Assembly (NCBI GenBank): GCA_900095835.1
Contig: LT608321.1
Coordinates: 749,098 to 813,097, forward strand
Origin: Ihuprevotella massiliensis
GTDB taxonomy: Bacteria; Bacteroidota; Bacteroidia; Bacteroidales; Bacteroidaceae
DNA: 64,000 nt
Direction of reading: 5' to 3'
In this document: positions 8,518 through 18,224 of the stretch, in pieces
Layout: each line of letters starts with the position of its first letter
Position numbering within the stretch: the stretch's first letter is position 1
The notes under the pieces: generated by a model
The model's input: the letters and a program-made list of their open reading frames with translations, nothing else
What the model was told of the DNA's origin: nothing
Database searches by the model: none
Translations under genes and position numbers: made by a program

Positions 8518-10485
8518 TTAATTGCCACGATAAGGCTTGAGAACTAGAGATACGATGTTGAGTGCACTGCAACGAATCTTCTTGTCACTTCTTTTCTTCT
8601 TTGGCATGGTGAGCACCAAACGTGGGAAAGAATCAATGCCACTAGGCAATCCTGCATAACACTTGGGGAAGTCGATGTACTTACCGAGCTTGATGGTGTT
8701 GACCTTGCTCTGATCGAACTGGGGATTACCCTTCGCATCTTTTTCTTCTTGGTCGATGGTGATGCTCTTTGTGGCGTTACCATCTTCGTCGATAAATTCG
8801 AGTTCCTTACCTTCATCGTCCACTACCTTAGCAGTGAAGATAACGCGCTCATCATCTACATCACCGAAGTTGAGGTCAGTCTTTGAAGGAACCATCACGA
8901 GTTCTACTTCATAACGAGTAGAGAAGACTTGAGGCAAGCGGAGGTTGACCACCATCTCAGACTGGATGTTGTCGATTTGGAAACGAACGTAACTGTTGGT
9001 AGAGATGTCTCCTTTGACACCCGTCATGACTACATTGCCCTCGGCATCCGTGACTTCCTTACCTTCTTCATCCGTCTTGGCACGATACTCGTTATAGTTG
9101 GACTCATTGAGGGCTACAAATGTACCCTTACCAGAAGCTGAACGCACGTTATTGGTGTTGAGGATGGTGTAGAAGCCAGAGCGGCTCATGAGATATTCCA
9201 CCTTTTTCACCCATGCATAAGCTGGATCCAAATCATACTTGGTCAAACGGTAGATATAACCATTGGATGCACGATAAGGAGTGAGTCCTGCGAAGATGGG
9301 ATTGAGTGTGCTGTTCTTGCCTGAACCATCAGCAGCAGCATTGTAGAACACTGTACCTGCTGTGGAAATCAAAGAGTCAGCATGTTGGACATAGTTGTTG
9401 AGCTGCGCTGAGTCCTTGGCGTCGATGTTGCGCATATAATAAGGCGCAAAGAACATATTGACTGCCATGTTCTGCTCTGTGATGCGTTGTTGCAAAGAGT
9501 CGGCAAGGGTCAACTTGGGGTCAGCTTTGGTAGCAGCGTCAAGACGGAACTGATCCTTCAAGACCTTACGGTTGAAGTCTGCACCATTCCATTCGTAAGA
9601 ATAGCGTGCACCATACTTCAAGATGCGTCCAATCTTTTCTTTACCTTGTTCCCAGGCTTCGTTCGTGGGGATAAGCGCTACATAAGTAGAGTCTTCTTCA
9701 CGAATGCTTGCACGAGCTACACCGAGGATTTCATTGCGACGACTAACGACAGTGTCCACATAAACCATCTGTCCCTTTTCATTCAATGCACCAGGTGTGG
9801 AGAAATTCCAAAGGGTGTCGACTTCAGTGCGAGATGCAATCAAGTTGTTGACACTAGAGAACTGTGGATAGTAACCGAGATAGTCAAAGATGTTGTAGGC
9901 GAAAGGCGCAACACCATTCAAGAGATGAAGGCTACCATTGCTAGCAACTTCGGTGGAACCTTGCACAGGAACATTACCGAATTTGTCACCTGAGTAGATG
10001 GCATTCTTTTCGTTCATCATCTTGATTTCCTGTTTGCCGGTATAACCTTCGTGGTTAAAGCGGGCAATGTGATTTCCTACAAGCTGAGACCACACGTAGT
10101 AGGAGATATCAAGCGCTTTCGTGCGACCTTCTGCAGTGCCAAGGGCAGCATATTTAGCTGCAGCATCGAGAGTGTCGTTCCAAGCCTTGGCATTGAAACT
10201 TCCGTTGACAGGTGCCCACATGGTGAAGCTCTGAGGTTGATTCAACAACTCTGCTGCCGTAATGGTAGCCTTGTGATCATTCTCATTGCTCAACACCTTG
10301 GTGCGCTTTAAGATTCCTGCAAAGTCTGACAAATTGGGATTACTTTCAATCGTTTCCCAAAGGGTTTTGTCAGAACCCATGGTATTTTTGATATCAAAAT
10401 GGTCGTCTGTGCACGCGCTCACAGCAAGCAGTGCCATAGTGGCAAGTGCACCACGAGAAACCCATTGACTTATTCTATTCTTCAT
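8518..10485 (-). CDS. Fasciclin (FAS1) domain lipoprotein
   Basis: A 655-residue lipoprotein with signal ending AVSAC (lipid Cys 25). A first FAS1-like module spans about residues 38-200 (TLWETIESNPNLSDFAGILK, FTMWAPVNGSF, and SNGSLHLLNGV near its end). A second, divergent module spans about 205-430 (YYPQFSSVNNLIASRTEV, YVALIPTNEAW, SNGYIYRL). The C-terminal third looks like a beta-sandwich with no name I can assign. FAS1 domains are linked to adhesion or ligand binding in many organisms; in Bacteroidota they are often encoded with SusCD. It lies between another FAS1 gene and a SusC gene. A role as an accessory surface glycan- or protein-binding component is inference. Confidence 0.8.
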   Translation of the reverse strand: MKNRISQWVSRGALATMALLAVSACTDDHFDIKNTMGSDKTLWETIESNPNLSDFAGILKRTKVLSNENDHKATITAAELLNQPQSFTMWAPVNGSFNAKAWNDTLDAAAKYAALGTAEGRTKALDISYYVWSQLVGNHIARFNHEGYTGKQEIKMMNEKNAIYSGDKFGNVPVQGSTEVASNGSLHLLNGVAPFAYNIFDYLGYYPQFSSVNNLIASRTEVDTLWNFSTPGALNEKGQMVYVDTVVSRRNEILGVARASIREEDSTYVALIPTNEAWEQGKEKIGRILKYGARYSYEWNGADFNRKVLKDQFRLDAATKADPKLTLADSLQQRITEQNMAVNMFFAPYYMRNIDAKDSAQLNNYVQHADSLISTAGTVFYNAAADGSGKNSTLNPIFAGLTPYRASNGYIYRLTKYDLDPAYAWVKKVEYLMSRSGFYTILNTNNVRSASGKGTFVALNESNYNEYRAKTDEEGKEVTDAEGNVVMTGVKGDISTNSYVRFQIDNIQSEMVVNLRLPQVFSTRYEVELVMVPSKTDLNFGDVDDERVIFTAKVVDDEGKELEFIDEDGNATKSITIDQEEKDAKGNPQFDQSKVNTIKLGKYIDFPKCYAGLPSGIDSFPRLVLTMPKKKRSDKKIRCSALNIVSLVLKPYRGN

Positions 10486-10534
10486 TGTGATAGGAAAGCT
10501 GAAGGTGAGAAATTATACAGCCTTTCTCAGGTTA

Positions 10535-10560
10535 CTGGCAGAGGCCTAAAGCCTTGCCAG
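10535..10560. other. Intercistronic hairpin
   Basis: CTGGCA at 10535-10540 pairs with TGCCAG at 10555-10560, with an inner AGGC/GCCT pair. There is no T run on either strand, so it is more likely an RNA-processing or stability element between two FAS1 genes than a full terminator. Confidence 0.4.
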
Positions 10561-10580
10561 CAACGGAGAGAAGGAAGGCT

Positions 10581-12698
10581 TTACCACTGATCTTCGGGCT
10601 CAAGTGTGCCGCTGAAGACAGAGTTGGGAACTAATTCAAAGTAGTCAGAGAAGAACTGGCTGTCCGTTTGGTTCAAAGCAGACTTGAAACGGAGATAGTA
10701 GCTCTTACCGGGCTCCATGTATTGCACAGTGATGATGCGACGAAGAATCACGCCCTCCTCGGTGTTGCGGATATCGCTATCCCCCTTACCATCAGTCTTT
10801 GTGAAAAAGCGAGGAGCTTTCATCCAACCGTGGTTGCGCATGTTCTTGTCGTTTTCAGCATTGAGACTCTCATCCTTGGTATCAGCCACCCAACCAATGT
10901 TGTCGTTGCCCTGACCTTTTTGACGCATGTCGACAGGCAAACCAGCAGGACGCAAGTCGTTAGGACTGTTACCGAAGTAAACCTGGCACATACCACGGAG
11001 GCTGTTGTTAGAAAGTCCCATGCGAATCTCGTAAGTTCCAGCTGCAGGCACGGGAGGCAACTTCAAGACGAAGTCGTACAAACCAAGTACCATCAATTCA
11101 TCACCTTGGTAGTCGCGCCATCCGCCACCACCTACTGCAGAAGAGTGGAGATAGAGCAGACGAGTGCCTTCACTTGCATTGAGGATGTTGTTGAAATAAC
11201 CTCGTGGGAAGTAAGTGTATTGGCGATTGCTACGGCAACCATAGGACAACAATTCAGGAAGAATGGTGGTGATGTCAAAACGAATACGTTCGCCCCCCAA
11301 AACATCGCGAGCCGACTTATCGAGCATCAAAATCTTGTTGATGGGGAAATAGTAGCCGTTCAACGCATTGTTGTCGACAGTCTTGCCATTTACTTGGTTT
11401 TCTGCAGACACCTCAATACCTTCTGCCACCACCTTAGTCATCTTGGTGTAATCGTTGGGGTCGTAAGTGGCGACACGATTGAGATGAATCTTGTGGTCAG
11501 CAGCAGTTTGCGTGATTTTCATCAACTCGGGATTTTCACCCACTGTGGTGAAGTAATCATAGACGTCGACAGAATACTTGTTCTGCTGAGGATTAAAAGC
11601 ATCACCATACTTGTAGCCCCATTCGTTATAGTGCGCTACAAATTGATTGAAGCCCATACGCCCCTTCAAGAAGTGGTATGCCACAAACTTGTTGATGGCG
11701 TTCTTCTCGTTGGTCAAGTCGCCTTGTGCTTCTGTGCCATAGGCAGCTTCTACCTTAGCACGCACGGCAGCTACAATCTCGTCTGTGTTAGAGATGGCTC
11801 CAGCAGCACCCATAACAGGTGTAGGAATACCCCACTCTTTTGCAAAGACATCGTCAGTTTCAACGAAACCTGTGAAGCCTAAGTAGCGGTGTTGAGCTTC
11901 ATTGAAACGCCCTGCTACTCCGTTGAAGCGGCGAGGCTCCGATTCGTGCTCTTGAGCTTCATACTCATGGTCGAGGGTTTCGACCAACTTCTTGTCCCAA
12001 CCTGTAGCTCTAAGCAAAGCAGTCATGACATTCATGTTGCCAGCTTCAGCGATGAGGTCAGATACAACCTTGCTGGAGGGAGCGATCACAGCATCTACTT
12101 CGTGCAAGAAACCATTGCTAGTCTTTTGGTCGGTGCTGAGAATACGAGAGCTACCATTGAGTTGATAATAAGTGTCGATGGGAGTCTTCGAGCTGTCAGT
12201 GAGCTGCTTCAAAGTGATAGAACGGTTGTTCAAATCGCCCTTGGGGAAAGCTCCATTCACATAGTTTCCAAAGTTGGGGCTGTCGTAAGCGTTTTCTGTA
12301 CCATTGTCGATGATGCAGCTATAAGCGATACGTTGAGCTTGTTCCAAAGAAAGATCATCTACGGTCTTTCCTTCACCCAAGAGACTGGTGACATATTTTG
12401 CTACAGCTTCATTGGTAGGTGCAAAGATGGTGTAGTTACCACGCGCAGCCAACACAGAACTGAGGGGAGAAGCGTTTTCCTTGCTGCCCAAGGTCACTCG
12501 CTGCATCACCTTGTAGATGTCAGAGAACTTGGCGTTATTGCGCAAATGGTCGGTGATGGTTTCATCCTTGCTGATGGTGAAGTTGCCGGTATCTACCGTT
12601 TCGCGGCAACTTTCCAAAGAAGCAAGTACACCGAGTCCAAGCGAAGCTACGCAGACGTAAGTAGCGAGTTTCTTGATGCTAAAACTATACTTGTTCAT
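10581..12698 (-). CDS. Fasciclin (FAS1) domain lipoprotein
   Basis: A 705-residue lipoprotein with a long signal ending LESC (lipid Cys 31). The first FAS1 module (about residues 45-210) is typical: FSDIYKVMQRV, then NYTIFAPTNEAVAKYV, and SNGFLHEVDAVI at its end. A second module (about 212-470) begins SKVVSDLIAEAGNMNVMTALL, with a long insertion. The C-terminal part (about 500-705) has beta-sandwich-like sequence (GTYEIRMGLSNNSLRGMCQVYFG). Its start is only 3 bp after the stop of the SusD gene at 12702, so the two are surely co-transcribed. Function beyond surface display and likely ligand binding cannot be read. Confidence 0.83.
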   Translation of the reverse strand: MNKYSFSIKKLATYVCVASLGLGVLASLESCRETVDTGNFTISKDETITDHLRNNAKFSDIYKVMQRVTLGSKENASPLSSVLAARGNYTIFAPTNEAVAKYVTSLLGEGKTVDDLSLEQAQRIAYSCIIDNGTENAYDSPNFGNYVNGAFPKGDLNNRSITLKQLTDSSKTPIDTYYQLNGSSRILSTDQKTSNGFLHEVDAVIAPSSKVVSDLIAEAGNMNVMTALLRATGWDKKLVETLDHEYEAQEHESEPRRFNGVAGRFNEAQHRYLGFTGFVETDDVFAKEWGIPTPVMGAAGAISNTDEIVAAVRAKVEAAYGTEAQGDLTNEKNAINKFVAYHFLKGRMGFNQFVAHYNEWGYKYGDAFNPQQNKYSVDVYDYFTTVGENPELMKITQTAADHKIHLNRVATYDPNDYTKMTKVVAEGIEVSAENQVNGKTVDNNALNGYYFPINKILMLDKSARDVLGGERIRFDITTILPELLSYGCRSNRQYTYFPRGYFNNILNASEGTRLLYLHSSAVGGGGWRDYQGDELMVLGLYDFVLKLPPVPAAGTYEIRMGLSNNSLRGMCQVYFGNSPNDLRPAGLPVDMRQKGQGNDNIGWVADTKDESLNAENDKNMRNHGWMKAPRFFTKTDGKGDSDIRNTEEGVILRRIITVQYMEPGKSYYLRFKSALNQTDSQFFSDYFELVPNSVFSGTLEPEDQW

Positions 12699-12701
12699 AA
12701 C

Positions 12702-14678
12702 TTATTTACCATTATTGGTTTTAGGCATATACTTTTCCCAAGCTGGGTTTTGCACCAACTGACCTCCAGTACTGCCACCATAGTTCTTACCATTCACTTT
12801 AAGCTCTTCTACGTAGATGGGATTGTAGAGAGACCAAATGGATTGAAGACGTGCACGAACGGCAGTGGGCAGACCTGCCCAGTCCAAACCGCCTTTTGTC
12901 TTGTTTTTAGAGCTGTAGGTAAATTCGCATTGACGAACAATGTCGAACCAACGCTTACCTTCGCCCAAAAATTCTCTTTGACGCTCAGCAGCTACGTATC
13001 TCACAGCATCGTTACCGTAATCTCTGTGACGAGCGTCCCAAGCCTCATTAAATTTCTTAGCCTTTTCTGCCTCTGCCACGTTCTTTACAGCGTCATCTTC
13101 AAACTTCTGTGAACGGATACGCAAGCTAAAGTTTTCGTTACCTTCGATCAAGGTATCAGCGCCAGGATTGTTACGACGATAGATGTCGTCGGCAAGCATG
13201 AAGGCGGTGCGCTTATTCAAACTCTTTTGGCCTTTAGCACTTTGCACCATTACAATATCTTGTTTGAAATCATCAGAAGTCAAACGTGCCAAAGCTTCTG
13301 CTTGGATAGTCATGACATCGGTGAGACGATAAACGGGCCAGTGCGCATTTTGTGAACTGTTGCTTCGTTTGGCATAACTAACTGGTCCTTGGCGAGTATT
13401 GAGGGGATTGATGCTGCTTACCGAAGAAACAGCGCCCTTGATAATAGGAGTGGTCGTAGACTTACTGTTTTCGTCCAACAAACCGTAGGACACCATGCGC
13501 AAGTCGGTCTTACCATAACCCTTCTCTACGTCTACCTTATCCGTGATGTTGAAGAGTCCGCTTGCTGCTACCATGTTACCAGCACTGGAACTGCTACCTC
13601 CGTCACCATAGAACTCACTGGGAATTGTGGTGTTCTTCAGATTCACACCGTCGAAGTAGAGTTCGAGCACGCTCTCAGCAGAGTATTGTATGCCGAACAC
13701 CATGTTGTAGGCATCATCTGAAATAGAAGACTTAGAGTCGGAGTTGCGATACAAAGGATAGCGCACATTAGCACGATAATCCGTAGGCTTAATGTTGTTG
13801 GTCAAAAGATATTGTTGATAATCTTCTGTAGCCTTGTCGATAACATACTGAGCATATTGCACAGACTTCTGCAAAAGTTCTTGCGAAAGTGCATTTTCTT
13901 GTGCAACTGTGAGCTCAGCTCCGTTTTCACCCTTGAGGGGGAAACCTTTTACCTTGGCATTCTTCACCAAGCCAGCACGCCAGAGGTACATGTCTGCCAA
14001 CAAAGCATACATACCATTTTGAAGGATGCGGCACTTGTTATTTCGAATGTCACCATAGTTGGTGCTTGCACGACCAAGGTTCTCTTCTACTTGTTTGATG
14101 AGGATACCCATCAAATCTGCAGCAGGAGTAGCAGGAATTTTTGAGGTACGTGCATCACGATCGGTGTCTACTGAATGCTCAACGAAAGGAACATCACGGT
14201 AGGCACGAATCAAATAGAAATAATACAAAGCACGCAAAGCGATAATTTCACTCTTGATGGGTGCAAAGTCACCTTCTGTGAAAGAGGGATCAACCTTATC
14301 GCGAACCATGCGTTCACCATTGTCGAGGACTTCGTTGCATAAGTTGATACCCTTGTACATGGATGACCAGTCGAACATGCCTTGTGTGGGCTGAAGTACA
14401 CCATCTTGCAAATAGCGATATTCAGTCTTATCGGTCTTGTTCAGCTCGACATTATCAGAGCGGAACTCGCCCCAAGTAAGAATATTGGTGGTGTTTTGTG
14501 TCAATTGATAATATGCTGCATTGCGCACATTTTCAACATCGTTTTTACTCCCCCAGAATTCCTCTTTTGTGATAGAGTCGGTGGGATAGAGTGTCAAGTA
14601 GTCATTACAAGACACCAATCCGCCCGCCAGCACAAGTGCGCTGGATGCAAGGAGTTTGTTGATGAAATTTCTTTTCAT
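12702..14678 (-). CDS. SusD/RagB-family outer-membrane lipoprotein (proximal pair)
   Basis: A 658-residue SusD protein with lipoprotein signal ending LVSC (lipid Cys 24), followed by NDYLTLYPTDSITKEEFWGSK, a classic SusD opening. The helical repeat region includes NVRNAAYYQL, MYKGINLCNEVL and EIIALRALYYFYLIRAYRDVPF; the C-terminus has AAERQREFLGEGKRWFDIVRQCEF, the usual RxxEfxxEGxRwfDl block. It follows its SusC partner (14812-18213) after a 133-bp gap and is followed at 3 bp by a FAS1 gene. It probably forms the lid of that SusC channel. No substrate can be deduced because no degradative enzyme is encoded nearby. Confidence 0.95.
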   Translation of the reverse strand: MKRNFINKLLASSALVLAGGLVSCNDYLTLYPTDSITKEEFWGSKNDVENVRNAAYYQLTQNTTNILTWGEFRSDNVELNKTDKTEYRYLQDGVLQPTQGMFDWSSMYKGINLCNEVLDNGERMVRDKVDPSFTEGDFAPIKSEIIALRALYYFYLIRAYRDVPFVEHSVDTDRDARTSKIPATPAADLMGILIKQVEENLGRASTNYGDIRNNKCRILQNGMYALLADMYLWRAGLVKNAKVKGFPLKGENGAELTVAQENALSQELLQKSVQYAQYVIDKATEDYQQYLLTNNIKPTDYRANVRYPLYRNSDSKSSISDDAYNMVFGIQYSAESVLELYFDGVNLKNTTIPSEFYGDGGSSSSAGNMVAASGLFNITDKVDVEKGYGKTDLRMVSYGLLDENSKSTTTPIIKGAVSSVSSINPLNTRQGPVSYAKRSNSSQNAHWPVYRLTDVMTIQAEALARLTSDDFKQDIVMVQSAKGQKSLNKRTAFMLADDIYRRNNPGADTLIEGNENFSLRIRSQKFEDDAVKNVAEAEKAKKFNEAWDARHRDYGNDAVRYVAAERQREFLGEGKRWFDIVRQCEFTYSSKNKTKGGLDWAGLPTAVRARLQSIWSLYNPIYVEELKVNGKNYGGSTGGQLVQNPAWEKYMPKTNNGK

Positions 14679-14811
14679 GAGGTCTTAGATAAAGAGTGAC
14701 GTGAATCAACTCTATGATAAATAAGATGCTTATTGAAATGCTTTCTGTAGGAGAGTGGCAAAGTGCGATTGACTTTGCTCACTCCTACCTAGAAAGCTGA
14801 GACCATTTGTG

Positions 14812-17800
14812 TTAGAAACCAAAGTTCAAGCTGAACGTGAACGAACGAGCATTTGGTGTCTGCTGGCTGTCGATGGCAGGGTTATAGCCGGCAGCTCCGT
14901 GTTCGGGTTCAACACCTGAGTACTTCGTCCAACGGAAAAGGTTGTTGGCAGAGAAGTGGATGTTCAAAGCTGAAAGACCGAGCTTCTTCAAATGCTTAGC
15001 GTCTACAGAATAACCCAACTGGAGATATTGGAAACGTAAGTAGTCTGCCGCTTCAACATAACGATCAGAAGCCAAAGCATTGAAAGAGTTTCCTGCTGAA
15101 GCATTCTTTGCACGTGGGATTTCAGTCACGTCACCATTCTTGCGCCAGCGCCAGTTGACAGAAGCCATCTGATTCTTGTTGGTACGCATATCTTCGGCTT
15201 GCATACGGGCGAGGTTAATTACCTTATTACCGACGCGGAAGTTGAAGTTGGTCTTCAATGACCAGCGACCATAGCGGAAGTCTACACCAAAACCACCGTT
15301 GAATTTAGGATTGGAAGAACCCAAGTAAACGATGTCAAGTTCGTTGATTTGACCATCGTGGTTGATGTCTTCGTAAATAACGTCACCACCTTCGAAGCGA
15401 TAGTTCACACCACCATAGTCGAAGTACATGGGGAGAGGATTACCAGCCTTGTCGTAGATAACATTGCCCGCAGCATCACGCGCGATAGGCGCAGTCTTAC
15501 CAGCAACGCGAGCGGTATTGATATTACCAGCAGCATCTACATACTTATTCTTTTCTTCGTTTTGGAAGTAACCATTGTGGTCGTAGTCGTAAGCATAGAC
15601 ACCCTTGTAGCGGAAACCGTAGATACCACCCAATGCGTGACCGATCTGCACGCGCTTTACGAAGGTTTCGTTCTTTTTATCAAACTGACCATTCATGGAA
15701 GCCAAGACATTCTTGTCCATTTCCGTCACAACGTTCAAGTTTTGCGCCACGTTTGCACGGAGGGTCACATTGAACTTGCCGATGTTCAAGATAGGCTTAG
15801 TAGAAACAAAGAGTTCCCAACCTTCGTTCTCCATCTTACCTACGTTACCGTTGGCAATATTAGAGTAACCTGTTGAAGAAGGAATGCGGATGTTTGACAT
15901 GAGGAGGTCGGAAGTGTACTTCTTATAGACACTCAAGTCAAACTGGAACAAGTCGTCAAGCAAGTTCAAGTTGAAACCAAGGTTCCAAGACTTGGTCTTT
16001 TCCCAACGGATTTCAGTAAGACGGAGGTTGTCAGGAGCAATGCCTTGCTTACCAATATATGTACCGTAAGAGCTATACTTGTTGTAAATCAAACCTTCGC
16101 CGAACCAAGCATTACCAGTCACACCCCAGCTGGGACGGAATGCCAACATGCTCACGTACTTTCTCAAAGGTTTGAAGAAAGCTTCGTCTGAGATGTTCCA
16201 ACGACCAGAGATACCAGGGAAGAATCCCCATTTGTTACCCGAGCCGAACTTGGTCATACCATCAGCACGAACGGTGAAGTCTACCACATACTTGGAACCA
16301 TAAGCATAGTGCAAAGTACCTGTTCCGTTCATACTTCTATGTGTACCAGTGGAAGAGCCAGTACCTGTGAGATAGCCTGGAACGGTGGGGTCACTAATAC
16401 CACCAGAAATACCAGAGAACGCTAAGTTTTGTTTGGTAGAATTACTTGTATTGATTTCGTAACGTCCCAGTACTTGCAAAGAGTGATTCTCGGGCAGGTG
16501 AGGACGGAACATCAAGGAGTGACGTGAAGTGAACGAGAAGTTCTTCGAATCAGAGTTGTTGGTCAAGTCAACACCTTGGGTCCAGTTATTGGAAGTCAAC
16601 TCATGAGGATAGTAAGAAGAGTTGGTTTCGGTGTACGCATTGATGTGTACTTCCGCAGTATAATTCAACTGCGTAGTCTCTTCGTCCTTACCCAAGAACT
16701 TATATTCCAAAGAGAATTGTGGAGTAATCGTATAGGTGCTCAAGCGGTTCCAAGCCAAATTAGCGATGGCGACAGGGTTACCATTGTCCACCATGTCACC
16801 CAAATAGTAAGAGGTCAAACCAGAATTATTGGGCAACAGACGATTTTTATAGCCATCACCAGCCTTAGGTGGCATGAGGTAATATTCTCCAGTATCAAAG
16901 TAGCGTTCAGTCGCTTGGTCATATTCCCAACGATTCACCGCCATGTTAGGCATTGCCTTGTATGCCTTATCCAAGATATTACCATTGTTGCGGTTGTTCT
17001 TGGTGTAAGTGAGGGAGAAGTCAGAAGAGAACTTGATGCGGTCTGACACATAGTAGTCAAGAGTCAAACGAGTAGAGAAACGATCGAGAGACTGCTTGAT
17101 GATGGTACCTGTTTCGTGGTCGTAACCTCCAGACACGCGGAAGGTCACCTTCTCACCACCACCTGAGATGTTGACACCATAGTTTTGCTTCGTTCCGAAC
17201 TGAGTGACTTCCTTCACCCAATCCGTGTTCTTATTATAATTTTCATAATAAGCTGGATGGCTACGGAGATAAAGCAACTCAACGATGCTAGAAGCATAGT
17301 CACTCTGGTTGGGGTTAAAGTAAGCTTCCTTCAACATCATGGAGTAACCAGGACCATCCAACATATTGAGGCCCTTGGGCTGCCATGCACCATTGAAACG
17401 ATAGCTGAAATTCACCTTCGTCTTACCGCGCTTACCGCGACGAGTGGTAATTTCGATAACACCATTAGAACCGCGCGCACCCCAAATAGCTGTAGATGCT
17501 GCGTCCTTGAGCACCTTGATGCTCGCGATATCTTCGGGGTTTACTTGGAGGAGTGTAGCAAACTGCTCCTGGTTGTCGAGGTTATTGAGGTCGAGGGAAG
17601 AGATATCTTGTCCGTCGAGAGGATATCCATTCACCACGATAAGAGGCTCTTGTGAACCATTGATGGAGCTCACACCACGCAAGCGCATAGAAGTACCAGA
17701 ACCAAGGTTACCTGAGTTGGCGACGATGTCGAGACCTGCGATTTCACCTTGGAGTGCTTCACCGGCAGTAGTAAAAGAAAGACCCTCTTTGCTGTCCATG

Positions 17801-18213
17801 TTGAGGGTTTGCGTGGCTGTAGAAACTTCCTTAGGAGGAATCTCCAAACCATTGGAACGGACACGACGCTTTGACACAACATCCACTGTTGAGATGGTGT
17901 TGCGATCGTGCATTTCGATGCGGAAGCTAGTGCGTGCACCAATGTTATCAATGCGTGAAGTTTGATAACCAATATAAGAAATCTCAAGACGGTTGTTGGG
18001 ATTCTTGATAGTCATGGTGAAGTTACCGCTCATGTCGGTCTGAGTAGCCGAAACAACACGGTTACTCTTATCCTTCTCCACGACGTTAGCCATAACGATA
18101 GCACCATCTGTCTTGCTATATACATGACCAGAGATGCGCTTCTGTTGCGCAAAGGCCGCCGTTGTGCAACACAAGGCAAGTACAATCGTTGAAGTATACT
18201 TTATGTGGTTCAT
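14812..18213 (-). CDS. SusC/RagA-family TonB-dependent outer-membrane transporter (proximal pair)
   Basis: A 1133-residue SusC channel. The signal peptide ends AFAQQ near residue 23, followed by the carboxypeptidase-D-like domain (KRISGHVYSKTDGAIVMANV, about 24-100). The plug has the SusC signature with PLIVVNGYPLDG, NPEDIASIKVLKDAASTAIWG and GARGSNGVIEITTRRGK (about 190-260). The remainder is beta-barrel. It sits 11 bp after the long FAS1 gene and upstream of its SusD. The two SusC proteins of this operon are clearly different in sequence, so they are not a recent duplication and may carry different ligands or parts of one. Confidence 0.95.
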   Translation of the reverse strand: MNHIKYTSTIVLALCCTTAAFAQQKRISGHVYSKTDGAIVMANVVEKDKSNRVVSATQTDMSGNFTMTIKNPNNRLEISYIGYQTSRIDNIGARTSFRIEMHDRNTISTVDVVSKRRVRSNGLEIPPKEVSTATQTLNMDSKEGLSFTTAGEALQGEIAGLDIVANSGNLGSGTSMRLRGVSSINGSQEPLIVVNGYPLDGQDISSLDLNNLDNQEQFATLLQVNPEDIASIKVLKDAASTAIWGARGSNGVIEITTRRGKRGKTKVNFSYRFNGAWQPKGLNMLDGPGYSMMLKEAYFNPNQSDYASSIVELLYLRSHPAYYENYNKNTDWVKEVTQFGTKQNYGVNISGGGEKVTFRVSGGYDHETGTIIKQSLDRFSTRLTLDYYVSDRIKFSSDFSLTYTKNNRNNGNILDKAYKAMPNMAVNRWEYDQATERYFDTGEYYLMPPKAGDGYKNRLLPNNSGLTSYYLGDMVDNGNPVAIANLAWNRLSTYTITPQFSLEYKFLGKDEETTQLNYTAEVHINAYTETNSSYYPHELTSNNWTQGVDLTNNSDSKNFSFTSRHSLMFRPHLPENHSLQVLGRYEINTSNSTKQNLAFSGISGGISDPTVPGYLTGTGSSTGTHRSMNGTGTLHYAYGSKYVVDFTVRADGMTKFGSGNKWGFFPGISGRWNISDEAFFKPLRKYVSMLAFRPSWGVTGNAWFGEGLIYNKYSSYGTYIGKQGIAPDNLRLTEIRWEKTKSWNLGFNLNLLDDLFQFDLSVYKKYTSDLLMSNIRIPSSTGYSNIANGNVGKMENEGWELFVSTKPILNIGKFNVTLRANVAQNLNVVTEMDKNVLASMNGQFDKKNETFVKRVQIGHALGGIYGFRYKGVYAYDYDHNGYFQNEEKNKYVDAAGNINTARVAGKTAPIARDAAGNVIYDKAGNPLPMYFDYGGVNYRFEGGDVIYEDINHDGQINELDIVYLGSSNPKFNGGFGVDFRYGRWSLKTNFNFRVGNKVINLARMQAEDMRTNKNQMASVNWRWRKNGDVTEIPRAKNASAGNSFNALASDRYVEAADYLRFQYLQLGYSVDAKHLKKLGLSALNIHFSANNLFRWTKYSGVEPEHGAAGYNPAIDSQQTPNARSFTFSLNFGF

Positions 18214-18224
18214 AATGGCTGAGA

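Noticed and set aside
10668-13112. Two long plus-strand open frames (404 and 407 codons) opposite the FAS1 and SusD genes
   Set aside because: They mirror well-supported minus-strand genes, show no domain or signal peptide, and arise from codon bias of the real strand.
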